From Janthinobacterium psychrotolerans (GTDB lineage Bacteria > Pseudomonadota > Gammaproteobacteria > Burkholderiales > Burkholderiaceae_D), in contig NZ_LOCQ01000061.1 in assembly GCF_001677885.1 (NCBI RefSeq), forward strand, positions 1-64,000: a DNA stretch of 64,000 bases, in the 5' to 3' direction. The notes under the pieces are model-generated. The model was not told the DNA's origin. It made no database searches and worked only from the letters and a program-made list of their open reading frames with translations. Both the position numbers and the translations under genes were made by a program. The stretch's first letter is position 1; every line of letters begins with the position of its first letter. Of the stretch, positions 16,942 to 26,519 are shown piece after piece.

Positions 16942-17117
16942 AATTTATTTTTTATAGTTTCGCAAATGGCGGTCTCTTCCGCAAAATTTTTATCTTATGT
17001 TGCATCGTTTAGCCACCAACAAACCAAATATTTGGCAAGCTCCGAAATTCCGTTCGATCCGATTAGCGTAAACTGGAAACTGATGTGAGACCTATGCACA
17101 CGCGATCAATCATCAAT

Positions 17118-18119
17118 TTACGTATGAATCCAGCAACCCGAGCTTTCGGCGTCAAAGAAATATATTTCAGCAACACCAATTTCCTGAAGCACTTCTTGTA
17201 ATCGCTGCGCCTCGTTTTGATTATTTCGGAAAACCGAAACTGCTACTGCGCGGAGGGCGTTACCCCTAGCTATCTTCACCTGTTCGCGTATGTGCATATC
17301 CTGCGGAGAGGCATTCCAGCCGTAAATCACAAGGGTCTCTCCTAGCGCTGGAATGACTTCTCGAAAAACTCGCTGTAAGTAGGTTGAACTTTCAATCGAC
17401 CTCTTTTTATGTTCTGCAGTTCCCTCACAAACAAACAATGGAGAAAAATTGTTCAACTCCCATTCGGCAAGTATTTTTTCCAGCAAATTTGAATTATTTC
17501 CAGCTGCAATCTTACATTCTTCAAAATCTGATGTTCTCGCTAAAACAAGATTTCCGTGAGGGTAGAAAACCAAGCAGGCATCAGTCATTCGCCCCCAAAA
17601 TTCCCGACGGCTCTGCCAGTCATCGACAAATTCGCCGTAGAGGAAACAGTCCTTGAACCAAGATCCGCCTAAGGCTGAATTTCCAGCCATCATGGCCCAA
17701 TAGACGGTCAAATCGTAATTCAGCGAGACCACCGTCCTGAACTGTTGCATAAAGGCCCACATTGCTTGAAAGTGCGGCGCTGCATCGTCGTACTTCACAT
17801 GACTGTCGCGAACAGTCGCGATAAGGGCATTTCTTACCAATTTATAGGCTGCTTCAACAGGTCCCGGAGCAATGGCGAGCGCCGTGTTTACAAGTTGAGC
17901 TTGCCACAATCGGCGCAGCACCAACTCGAAATCGTTCGTCCTAAAAGCGGCAAACACACCGGCGACCTCCTCGGTAAGGTGTTGTCTTTGCTGCGCGACT
18001 TCGTACAAAGACTCGTACCCGAACCCCGGATGCAGTGCCATGCTAGCCCCATTCCCTAGCAACAGCCCCCCTTTGTGAAACTGCTCTCGAATGGCATTCC
18101 ATTGAACTATATCAGGCAT
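17118..18119 (-). CDS. DUF4917 / SIR2-like protein, possible NAD-degrading effector
   Basis: A 333-residue protein. An N-terminal nucleotide-binding loop (GLLLGNGASMALHP, residues 18-31) opens the protein as in DUF4917 and SIR2-like families. SLNYD at 132-136 and YPHGN at 186-190 resemble the conserved Asn-Tyr-Asp and catalytic His of SIR2 NADases; VIYGWNASPQDMH near 270 completes the pattern. Proteins of this type deplete NAD in several anti-phage systems. It is transcribed in the same direction as the ABC operon but separated by 176 bp, so it may act alone or as an extra effector. The family is likely, the NADase activity inferred. Confidence 0.72.
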   Translation of the reverse strand: MPDIVQWNAIREQFHKGGLLLGNGASMALHPGFGYESLYEVAQQRQHLTEEVAGVFAAFRTNDFELVLRRLWQAQLVNTALAIAPGPVEAAYKLVRNALIATVRDSHVKYDDAAPHFQAMWAFMQQFRTVVSLNYDLTVYWAMMAGNSALGGSWFKDCFLYGEFVDDWQSRREFWGRMTDACLVFYPHGNLVLARTSDFEECKIAAGNNSNLLEKILAEWELNNFSPLFVCEGTAEHKKRSIESSTYLQRVFREVIPALGETLVIYGWNASPQDMHIREQVKIARGNALRAVAVSVFRNNQNEAQRLQEVLQEIGVAEIYFFDAESSGCWIHT

Positions 18120-18820
18120 CTAATTTATCTTCTGAATTTTTTCACGCTACCGTATATTAGCTGGAAAATTTGCGCAAAAGGAACGAGTCGGTTGTTTTTC
18201 GCAAATCAATCATGATTTATCGATATATTATTTTTTCGGTTGCAATCAAACCACACCGCGCATTCATTGCGAAGAGTCCGCATCAGAGATCAGAGTTCAA
18301 GCAGAAATCGCACTAGAACTCGTCTATTCAACTCCTTCCAAAAGAAATACTGTACGAACATCACAGCACGGCCGACTTGGCAATGAATGGAGAAGAGAGA
18401 CATCATCCATAGACGATATGTAGGCTGTGACTATACCAAGGACAACCCAGAGGCCCTAGATGATGTTCTCAATATCTAGGAAAATTTTTGAATGATTATC
18501 TAGATTATTTTTCGCCGGTCTTTTCGTAATGAACTCAGAACGGATGGCCAAAGCTGAAATCGTAGCACTAAGGAAATGACTCCACCCATCCGTTCCTCTG
18601 TACTGAAACCCACTGGTCCGCAGCCGGTCCTGTGTTCAGTTTTCGCGGCCCTAAGCGGCACTACGCTGCCATTAGGCTTGCGAGGAGTAGGCAGAGCCGC
18701 TACGCGATGCACCAGCGTGTTTGCTGGCGTATTGGATCGGCAACGCCCCATGAAAAATTGGCAGGCTGTGGCAGAACTTTAGTCCAGCGAGTCGCTGGTA
18801 CGTTCGGTAACGCAGCGCGA
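18120..18820. other. Non-coding right arm of the island
   Basis: About 700 bp, A+T-rich at first (18120-18540) and closer to host composition after 18600. No reading frame here has a plausible start, codon bias or homology pattern. It contains a 10-bp inverted repeat (18538-18595) and several short atctag motifs near 18473 and 18500. It may be the remains of a lost integrase region, or hold the promoter of the DUF4917 gene next to 18120. Confidence 0.6.
18538..18595. repeat. 10-bp inverted repeat with 38-bp spacer
   Basis: gaacggatgg at 18538 and its exact complement ccatccgttc at 18586. It could be an excisionase/integrase arm site or simply a hairpin; nothing else supports either reading. 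Confidence 0.45.
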
Positions 18821-18868
18821 AGATTGAAAAACCTTGTATCGGTTGTTCGATTCCGCCCCGGGCCACCA
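18821..18868 (+). repeat. Degenerate tRNA-Phe 3' half (second attachment site)
   Basis: 44 of 48 bases match the tRNA-Phe 3' half, including the GAA anticodon loop, and the last 24 are identical. The 5' half (18793-18820) keeps only patchy similarity and cannot form proper D and acceptor stems, so this is not a working tRNA. It marks the right boundary of the island. Confidence 0.8.
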
Positions 18869-18891
18869 GAAATTCAGCGGTACAGGTCAAA

Positions 18892-18918
18892 AACGCCAAC
18901 CTCCGGGTTGGAGTTTTT
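18892..18918 (+). terminator. Diverged copy of the tRNA-Phe terminator
   Basis: A ccaacc/ggttgg stem with a four-base loop followed by five T residues; the flanking sequence (aaacgccaacc, gtttttgtttccg) matches the terminator at 11715-11743. Confidence 0.65.
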
Positions 18919-18942
18919 GTTTCCGCGAAAGATATTCCAGAT

Positions 18943-19602
18943 TCACATCGCATGCGGTGGCACGGAATCCGTCCCATGCACGGTGTCCATGCTCATTATG
19001 CCGCCACCACCGCCCCCACCTTTATTCCCCGATTTGTCCCCATCCGCCTTGCCCCGTCCTGCGCTCCCCTGCGTGCGCGTCGGCCCCTGCAATGGAATTA
19101 CGACATCGTCCGGCATCGGCCCCAGGTCGAGCGCGCTGCGGATAAAGCTGCGCAGGCTGATGACCAGTTCGGCCGTATGGATCGGACGGCCCGCCGCCAG
19201 GTCGCTGGCCGCCTGCCCGGCCAAGCGGCAGTGTTCTTCGGTACCGAGCAGCAGGATATCCGCCAGGGCGGCTTCGACCGCGTCGCGGATGCGGCGTGCG
19301 CGCTCGGAACTGGCGGTCGCGGTATCTGGCTGCCCTTCCCCGCCGGCTAGCGCGCGCTCGCGCAGGTCGCGCAGGTGGGTCGGGTCGACTGTCAGCTGCC
19401 CGGTAAATGAGCCACCCAGGGTGCGGTAGGCCGCCATCAGGGTTTTCACGCGCTCATTGATCTGCCGGTTCATGCGTTCGCGGCGCTGCTGGATGGTCTG
19501 CATCATCAGCATGCGGATGCCCACGCCCAGCAAGGTAAATACCGCCAGTCCGACGATGGTGGTCATGGCCGCTTCCCAGGAACTGAAATCGATATTGCGC
19601 AT
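18943..19602 (-). CDS. Single-pass membrane protein of unknown function
   Basis: A 219-residue protein. One transmembrane segment lies near the N-terminus (about 12-33, MTTIVGLAVFTLLGVGIRMLM) and is followed by basic helices (QRRERMNRQINERVKTL), then an Ala/Leu-rich helical core with RARRIRDAVEAALADILLLG, and a Gly/Pro-rich tail containing seven Gly in a row. The start at 19602 is chosen because it places the membrane segment near the N-terminus. This is the first chromosomal gene right of the island. No family was recognised. Confidence 0.7.
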   Translation of the reverse strand: MRNIDFSSWEAAMTTIVGLAVFTLLGVGIRMLMMQTIQQRRERMNRQINERVKTLMAAYRTLGGSFTGQLTVDPTHLRDLRERALAGGEGQPDTATASSERARRIRDAVEAALADILLLGTEEHCRLAGQAASDLAAGRPIHTAELVISLRSFIRSALDLGPMPDDVVIPLQGPTRTQGSAGRGKADGDKSGNKGGGGGGGIMSMDTVHGTDSVPPHAM

Positions 19603-19757
19603 GGCGGTCTCGCTGCTGATTGTCGATAAGAAGCAGTGTACATGGTCAAATATTGCCCGGTGCGCGGCCACCACGCCGGTGCGCCAGGCGTCGTCTATCG
19701 TGACTATACTGGTCTTCCGGATATCACCGTTCCGATTGATTTTTGAGAGGAGGGCAT

Positions 19758-20270
19758 ATGGAAACCACCTGGATCATCGCCGCCAATGCAGGCCGGGCAC
19801 GATTTTTTTCCGAAACCAGTCCGGCAAAGCCTTTGGCCGAGCTTGAAGACATGGTCAATGCCGCCGCGCGCTTGCGCATGGCTGAAACAGAAAGAGAGAC
19901 CGACAGGACAGGCAACACCGCTGCCGGAAAAAGCAGCCACAACATCGGTGGAACCGAGGGCGTGGGCCTGGCGCACAATGCAAATGTGGGTGCGCCGAAC
20001 AAGACTTACCAGCCGGCGCACACACCTGAAGAGCTGGAGGCGGAACAGTTCGCCAGCGATATTTCAGCCTATCTGCTCAAGGCGCACCAGGAAGGCTGCT
20101 TCCAGCACCTGGTCATCTCCGCCACGCCACAGTTCCTGGGCCTGCTGCGTGCGGCGCTCGATAGCCACTTGCAGCCGCTGATCAAGCTCGAGGTCAACAA
20201 GGACTACACACAGTGCAATGGCCAGCAGTTGCGCGAGCAGTTGCAAGCACATCAATCCCGGCAAGCATAG
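19758..20270 (+). CDS. Host-attachment-type protein (Host_attach family)
   Basis: A 170-residue protein of the family named after an Agrobacterium factor for attachment to plant cells. The typical start METTWIIAANAGRARFF and the later HLVISATPQFLGLLR with a terminal LGKD/LNKDYT-like block are visible. The fold resembles eRF1/pelota-like RNA-associated domains, so the attachment name may mislead about the real function. The start at 19758 has a strong GAGAGGAGG element upstream. It is a single gene, transcribed towards the sugar transporter 206 bp away. Confidence 0.85.
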   Translation: METTWIIAANAGRARFFSETSPAKPLAELEDMVNAAARLRMAETERETDRTGNTAAGKSSHNIGGTEGVGLAHNANVGAPNKTYQPAHTPEELEAEQFASDISAYLLKAHQEGCFQHLVISATPQFLGLLRAALDSHLQPLIKLEVNKDYTQCNGQQLREQLQAHQSRQA

Positions 20271-20475
20271 CCCCTGCCCCCTGCCCCCTGCCATGCCGCA
20301 CGCTTGCCGGTATCGGCAGCGTGCGCATGGCACCGTCCTGCGTTTATGTCCGGTAACTAACAGTCACCCCAAGCGATTTCATTTATTCTGCTCAACATTA
20401 ATGCTGAGCAATTGTCAACGCCACCTTTCTGGTCACGCGGGCTACAGCCACATCACTCCAGAAGGATATTCATTC

Positions 20476-21903
20476 ATGCTTTCCACTGCACAACCGGCCG
20501 CTGCGGCGATGCCGCCCGACACCAAGGAAAGCCGCTTCGTGTTCAAGGTCGCCATCGCCGCCACCATGGGCGCGCTGGCGTTCGGCTACGACACCGGCGT
20601 CATCTCGGGCGCCCTGCCCTTCATGAGCACGCCACTTGCCCAAGGCGGGCTGGGCCTCACTCCCGTCACGGAAGGCGTCGTTACCTCGGCGCTGGTATTT
20701 GGCGCAGCGATCGGCTCGCTGATGGCCGGCACCTTATCGGACAGGTACGGCCGGCGCACCACGCTGATGGGCCTGGCGCTGGTGTTCCTGATCGGCGTGC
20801 TCGGCACCACCCTCGCGCCGTCGGTGGCGATCATGGTCGTCATGCGCTTCGTGCTGGGCATTGCCGTCGGCGGCGCCTCGTCCACGGTGCCGGTCTTTAT
20901 CGCCGAGATGGCGGGACCGAGCCGGCGCGCCAGGCTGGTCAGCCAGAACGAGCTGATGATCGTCGGCGGCCAGTTGATCGCGTATATCCTCAACGCTGCG
21001 CTGGCGCATTTTTCCGGTTCGCCGCATGTGTGGCGCTATATGCTGGCGATCGCTGCCGTGCCGGCCATCCTGCTGGGACTGGGCATGCTGTTCGTGCCTG
21101 CCTCGCCACGCTGGCTGGCCAGCAAGAACCGCATGAAAGAAGCGCGCGCCGTGCTGGAACAGATCCGTGCTAGCGACAAGCAGATCGAACTGGAACTGGC
21201 CGAGATGGTCAAGCTCAACAAGATCGAGCATGAACAGACGGGCTGGACGGCCGTGCTCGGCACGCCCTGGATACGCAAACTGCTGTGGATCGGCATCGGC
21301 CTCGGTTTCGTCGCGCAATTTACGGGCGTCAACGCCTTCATGTATTTCACGCCCATCATCCTGAAGTCGACGGGTCTTGGCACCAATGCGGCCCTGACCG
21401 CCACCATCGGCAATGGCGTGGTGGCGCTGATCGCCACCTTTATCGGTATCTGGCTGATCGGCAAGCATGGACGCCGGCCGATGATGATCACCGGTCTCGG
21501 TTTCGTGATCGCCACCCAGGCCGCGCTGGGCGCCGTGCTGCTGTTCATGCCAGAGGGAATCATGAAAAGTTACGCCGCGCTGTTCTGCATCCTGTGCTTT
21601 TTGCTGTTCATGCAGATGCTGATTTCGCCCGTGTACTGGTTGCTGATGTCGGAACTGTTCCCGATGCACTTGCGCGGCGTGCTGACCGGCACCGCCGTGG
21701 CCTGCCAGTGGGTGTTCAATGGCCTGGTGGCGCTGCTGTTCCCGGTCGCCATGGCGCAGTTCGGCAGTGCCACCTTCTTTGTGTTCGCCGGCATCAATGT
21801 GGTGTCGCTGATCTTTGTCGCCACCTGCCTGCCCGAAACCAAGGGCAAGTCGCTGGAGGCGCTGGAAAAATTCCTGGCAACGGAACTGGGCAAACCTGCC
21901 TGA
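20476..21903 (+). CDS. MFS sugar transporter (SP family)
   Basis: A 475-residue 12-span transporter of the sugar-porter branch. Family signatures are present: GYDTGVISGALPF in helix 1, DRYGRRTT between helices 2 and 3, a PASPRWLA loop after helix 6, GKHGRRPMM between helices 8 and 9, and PETKGKS at the end of helix 12. It likely imports a hexose or pentose with protons; the substrate cannot be read. The start at 20476 is chosen because of GAAGGA ten bases upstream and because it begins just before helix 1. It converges with a chemoreceptor gene (16 bp between stops). Confidence 0.93.
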   Translation: MLSTAQPAAAAMPPDTKESRFVFKVAIAATMGALAFGYDTGVISGALPFMSTPLAQGGLGLTPVTEGVVTSALVFGAAIGSLMAGTLSDRYGRRTTLMGLALVFLIGVLGTTLAPSVAIMVVMRFVLGIAVGGASSTVPVFIAEMAGPSRRARLVSQNELMIVGGQLIAYILNAALAHFSGSPHVWRYMLAIAAVPAILLGLGMLFVPASPRWLASKNRMKEARAVLEQIRASDKQIELELAEMVKLNKIEHEQTGWTAVLGTPWIRKLLWIGIGLGFVAQFTGVNAFMYFTPIILKSTGLGTNAALTATIGNGVVALIATFIGIWLIGKHGRRPMMITGLGFVIATQAALGAVLLFMPEGIMKSYAALFCILCFLLFMQMLISPVYWLLMSELFPMHLRGVLTGTAVACQWVFNGLVALLFPVAMAQFGSATFFVFAGINVVSLIFVATCLPETKGKSLEALEKFLATELGKPA

Positions 21904-21919
21904 CCGAAGTCGGCGCAAG

Positions 21920-23470
21920 TCACCCCTGGCGCTCGAAGCGAAACACGCTGACCACCTGCAGCAATTGCGCCGACTGCTCCTGCAGTGAAGCGGCCACAGC
22001 GGCGGCCTGCTCGACCAGCGCGGCGTTCTGCTGCGTCACGCCGTCCATGGCGCCGATGGCCTGGTTGATCTGTTCGATGCCCGATTCCTGCTCCAGGCCG
22101 GCGGTGGCGATATTGCCCATCATGCTGCTGACCTGTTGCACGCTGCTGACCACCTCGTCCATCGTGCTGCCGGCCTGGGCAACCAGGCGGCTGCCCGCGC
22201 CGACCCGTTCGACCGAGGCGTCGATCAATGTCTTGATTTCCCTGGCGGCGGCGGCCGAGCGCTGCGCCAGGCCACGCACTTCCGACGCAACCACCGCAAA
22301 GCCGCGCCCCTGGTCACCTGCCCGCGCCGCTTCGACGGCGGCGTTCAGCGCCAGGATATTGGTCTGGAAGGCGATGCCGTCGATCACGCCGATAATCTCG
22401 ACGATCTTCGACGACGAGGCATTGATCTCGGCCATGGTATCGACCACTTGCGCCACCACCTGGCCGCCGCGCACCGCCACCTGCGCGGCCGCCTGCACCA
22501 GCTCGTTGGCCTGGCGCGCGCTGTCGCCATTGTTCTTGACGGTGGAGGTCAGCTGTTCCATCGAGGCGGCGGTTTCCTCGAGCGAGCTGGCCTGCTGCTC
22601 GGTACGCGCCGACAGGTTCAGGTTGCCGTTGGCGATCTCGGCCGAACCGGTGGCGATGGTGTCGGTGCCGCTGCGTACCTCGGCAACGATCTTGCGCAGG
22701 CTGTCCTGCATGTCCTGCAGCGCCAGCCTCAGGCGGCCGATTTCGGTCTCGTCGCCCGCCTGCTGCGCCAGGCGGGTGCCCAGGTCGCCGTCGGCGATGC
22801 GGGCCGCAAAGACGATGGCCTGGTCCAGCGGCTGCGTGATCGAACGAGAAATCACATGACCGATGGCCAGCGCCAGCACGCCGGACAGCAAGGCCGCGAG
22901 CAGCATGTTGCGGCTCGACGCCATGGCGGCGGCGTCGCCCTCCTCTTGTGCGGCGGCGGAATCTTTTTCGATCAATTCGCTCAGCTCGGCCATGCTTTTT
23001 TCCAGCGTGCGAAAAGCGGTCGTGAAGGCGCCGAAGCGGCCCTGCGCCGCGGCGGCGTCGGCCAGTGCCGCAGGCACGATGCTGGCGCACGCATCAAGAT
23101 AGGCAACGATATCGGGCCGCACCTGGGCGATGGCCTTGAGGATGGCGGGATCGGTGGTGCCGCTTTCCAGCGCCTTGATACGGCTGCGCAGCAACTCCAT
23201 ATGCTCCTGGGTATCCTGCGTGACTTGCTGCATCTCCTTGGGATCCTGGCGTGCGCTGGCCAGGAATGCGGCCAACACGTCGGCGCGCAAGGCGTCATGG
23301 GCCTGGTCCGCCTGCAACTGGTTCTTGATCGTCGCGCCGTTGGACTGGATCGCGTCCATCGAACCGTTCAGTGTTTGCACCGCAACATAGCCGATCACGC
23401 CCACCAAGGCCACAAAGACCAGATTCGCCAGGTTGGAGAGCAGGAGTTTTTTCTTGATGGATAAATTCAT
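21920..23470 (-). CDS. Methyl-accepting chemotaxis protein
   Basis: A 516-residue chemoreceptor. The first membrane span is at about 8-32 and the second near 192-212. The periplasmic four-helix sensor between them is about 155 residues. HAMP follows, then the signalling domain with the conserved hairpin tip ([18 protein letters not shown], then [12 protein letters not shown]). There is no C-terminal CheR-binding pentapeptide. It will sense a small ligand, or another chemoreceptor's signal, and control CheA. The ligand is unknown. It is one of three chemoreceptor genes in the window and is not linked to che genes here. Confidence 0.95.
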   Translation of the reverse strand: MNLSIKKKLLLSNLANLVFVALVGVIGYVAVQTLNGSMDAIQSNGATIKNQLQADQAHDALRADVLAAFLASARQDPKEMQQVTQDTQEHMELLRSRIKALESGTTDPAILKAIAQVRPDIVAYLDACASIVPAALADAAAAQGRFGAFTTAFRTLEKSMAELSELIEKDSAAAQEEGDAAAMASSRNMLLAALLSGVLALAIGHVISRSITQPLDQAIVFAARIADGDLGTRLAQQAGDETEIGRLRLALQDMQDSLRKIVAEVRSGTDTIATGSAEIANGNLNLSARTEQQASSLEETAASMEQLTSTVKNNGDSARQANELVQAAAQVAVRGGQVVAQVVDTMAEINASSSKIVEIIGVIDGIAFQTNILALNAAVEAARAGDQGRGFAVVASEVRGLAQRSAAAAREIKTLIDASVERVGAGSRLVAQAGSTMDEVVSSVQQVSSMMGNIATAGLEQESGIEQINQAIGAMDGVTQQNAALVEQAAAVAASLQEQSAQLLQVVSVFRFERQG

Positions 23471-23522
23471 GGGGCGCTCGCAGGTGGGATCAGTGGCAAG
23501 GAACAGGAAATGCGCCAGCAGG

Positions 23523-24359
<837 letters not shown>

Positions 24360-24777
24360 GGTTGTCTCCGTCATCATCACGGCCTTGCAGTAGCAACGGC
24401 TGTCGCTAGTTGCCAAGACGAATTAATTTTGATGCATATCTGACAGCTACACCAGATTATTCTGACCATTTCTGGCGAAATGGAGGCAGGTGCCGGCTTT
24501 GTGTCGTTTATTGCGCAAGCCGATATAAGCCACAGAGGACAAGACCGTTTCAATTCAGCACGAAATGCAGATAGCGCTTGATTGCCGAATAGAAACTACG
24601 TAAGCTCCATGCACATGATGTTTTGATTACTGAACATCTGTCCTGGCCTCAACCCTGCCGCCTTACCCATTCCGTCCGATCAGAAGTTGTACATACGCCG
24701 CCACTTGCTGCGGCCTACCCCTGTCTGTCTTGAAAATTTAGCCTGAACATTTTTTATCAATGTTCTGTGGAGAATGT
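24360..24777. other. 418-bp intergenic region between divergent genes
   Basis: It separates the MetA-like gene (minus) from a chemoreceptor gene (plus). No reading frame is credible. It is A+T-richer than the flanking genes. gccgatat at 24519 resembles the -10 of a sigma-28 (FliA) promoter, but the matching -35 is poor, so this is only a hint. The chemoreceptor has a clear ribosome site (GGAGA) at its end. Confidence 0.5.
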
Positions 24778-26508
24778 ATGTCGATTTTAAAAAATACCAG
24801 GGTCAGCACCCGTTTGGCACTGGGCTTTGGCGCCGTTATCGTGCTGGGCTTTGTCATTGCCGTGATCGCCATGATCAGGCTGCATGCGCTGAGCACGACC
24901 GTGGATGAAATGGCCAATAACCGCATGGTCAAGGTCGCGCAATTTACGGAGATTAAGGACAATCTCAATGAAATCGCCAGGCGCGTGCGCAACGCCGTCA
25001 TCACCGATGACGCTGCCTTTCGCGCGGAAGAAAAATCGAGGATCACGGCCTTGCGTGCGGCCAACGCTGCCTTGATCGCCAAGCTGCAACAAAGCCTGCA
25101 GAGCCCTGCGTCGATCGAACTGCTGAAGACGCTCAACGATAACCGGCCGATGTATAACCGGGCCATCGACCATGTCGTGCAACTGGCGGCCGATGGCCAG
25201 AAAGACGCGGCCATGAAGTCGCTGCTGGGCGAGGTGCGTGCCTCGCAAACCGTGGTCTTCAAGGCGGTGGACGATTCGCGCACATTCCAGAAAAATATCG
25301 CCGAAAAACTGGCGCTCGACGCACAGTCCCTGGCCAATACCTCCAGTACCCTGATGCTGGTGCTGGGCGCGGCCATGATATTGATCGGCGGCGTTGTCGG
25401 CTGGCTGATCGTGCGCGACCTGGGCCAAGCCCTGGGAGCCGAACCGGCGCAGTTGTCCGAGATGGCGGCCAGAGTGGCGGCAGGCGACCTGAGCGTGCCG
25501 CTGGCGGTGCGCAACGGCGACCAGCGCAGCGTGATGGCGGCCATGGCACGCATGCAGGTGTCGCTGACCGAGGTCGTGGCCACCGTGCGCGAAGGCTCGG
25601 AAGAAGTGGCGACGGCCAGCGCGGAGATTTCACAGGGGAACAATGACCTGAGCCAGCGCACCGAGCACCAGGCCAGCGCGCTCGAGGAAACCGCCGCTTC
25701 GATGGAGGAACTCAGTTCCACGGTAAAACAGAATGCCGACAATACCCGCCAGGCCAATCTGCTGGCCCAGAGCGCCTCCAGCGTGGCCGGCAAAGGCGGC
25801 GAGATGGTCTCGAAAGTGGTCGATACCATGAAAGGCATCAATGCGTCGTCGAGGAAGATCGCCGACATCATCAGCGTGATCGACGGCATCGCCTTCCAGA
25901 CCAATATCCTGGCGCTCAATGCGGCCGTGGAAGCGGCGCGGGCGGGCGAACAGGGCCGTGGCTTTGCGGTGGTGGCCACCGAAGTGCGCAGCCTGGCCGG
26001 CCGTTCCGCCGAAGCGGCCAAGGAAATCAAGTCGCTGATCTTTTCCAGCGTGGAGCGGGTCGAGGAAGGCACGCTGCTGGTCGACCAGGCCGGCAGCACC
26101 ATGAGCGAGGTACTGGAGGCGATCCGCAGGGTCACCGACATCATGGAGGAAATCAATGCCGCCAGCGGCGAGCAAAGCCAGGGGATTTCTCAGATCGGCG
26201 AGGCGGTGCAGCAAATGGACCAGGTGACGCAGGAAAACGCCGCCCTGGTCGAGCAGATGGCTGCCGCCGGCATCGGCCTGAAGAACCGCGCCGGGCAATT
26301 GCTGCAGACCGTCGCCGTCTTCCAGTTGTCCGCCGAACGTGCGCCGGCCAGGCCAGCGGCCACGGCCATCACGCCTCAGCGCGCCGCGCCCAGGCCCAAG
26401 CTGGCTGCGCCAGCCGCCAGGCCGCGCGCCCAGGCGCCCGCTGCGGCAAAGGCCAGCAAGCCCGCACGGCAAGCCGCCCCCGCCGAGTCGGACTGGGAAG
26501 AGTTCTGA
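24778..26508 (+). CDS. Methyl-accepting chemotaxis protein with CheR-tether pentapeptide
   Basis: A 576-residue chemoreceptor. The first membrane span is at about 12-34, the periplasmic four-helix sensor at 35-185, the second span near 190-212, then HAMP, then a signalling domain with the conserved tip ([32 protein letters not shown]). A long Ala/Pro/Lys linker (about 520-565) leads to the C-terminal D-W-E-E-F, which matches the NWETF-type pentapeptide that recruits CheR and CheB. It should therefore be a high-abundance type receptor that helps adaptation of others. The start at 24778 has GGAGA upstream. Confidence 0.95.
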   Translation: MSILKNTRVSTRLALGFGAVIVLGFVIAVIAMIRLHALSTTVDEMANNRMVKVAQFTEIKDNLNEIARRVRNAVITDDAAFRAEEKSRITALRAANAALIAKLQQSLQSPASIELLKTLNDNRPMYNRAIDHVVQLAADGQKDAAMKSLLGEVRASQTVVFKAVDDSRTFQKNIAEKLALDAQSLANTSSTLMLVLGAAMILIGGVVGWLIVRDLGQALGAEPAQLSEMAARVAAGDLSVPLAVRNGDQRSVMAAMARMQVSLTEVVATVREGSEEVATASAEISQGNNDLSQRTEHQASALEETAASMEELSSTVKQNADNTRQANLLAQSASSVAGKGGEMVSKVVDTMKGINASSRKIADIISVIDGIAFQTNILALNAAVEAARAGEQGRGFAVVATEVRSLAGRSAEAAKEIKSLIFSSVERVEEGTLLVDQAGSTMSEVLEAIRRVTDIMEEINAASGEQSQGISQIGEAVQQMDQVTQENAALVEQMAAAGIGLKNRAGQLLQTVAVFQLSAERAPARPAATAITPQRAAPRPKLAAPAARPRAQAPAAAKASKPARQAAPAESDWEEF

Positions 26509-26519
26509 TCAGTGCCTGG

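Larger units (their letters stand above)
11675..18868. mobile_element. tRNA-Phe genomic island carrying defence genes
   Basis: The last 24 bases of the tRNA-Phe gene (11675-11698) recur exactly at 18845-18868, and the similarity extends to 44 of 48 bases (11651-11698 against 18821-18868). Even the downstream terminator is duplicated. Between the repeats the sequence is visibly richer in A+T than both flanks. It holds five genes: a methyltransferase, a nuclease, a middle component, an ABC ATPase and a SIR2-like protein. No integrase or recombinase gene is present, so the island is either immobilised or mobilised in trans. Confidence 0.82.

Noticed and set aside
11700..18870. Integrase or excisionase gene expected in a tRNA island
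   Set aside because: Every substantial frame is accounted for by the five genes described; no tyrosine- or serine-recombinase motif was seen.
18632..19429. Plus-strand frame running through the tRNA remnant and opposite the gene at 18943
   Set aside because: It crosses the pseudo-tRNA and a terminator, has no ribosome site, and its translation is Ser/Arg/Pro-rich noise.
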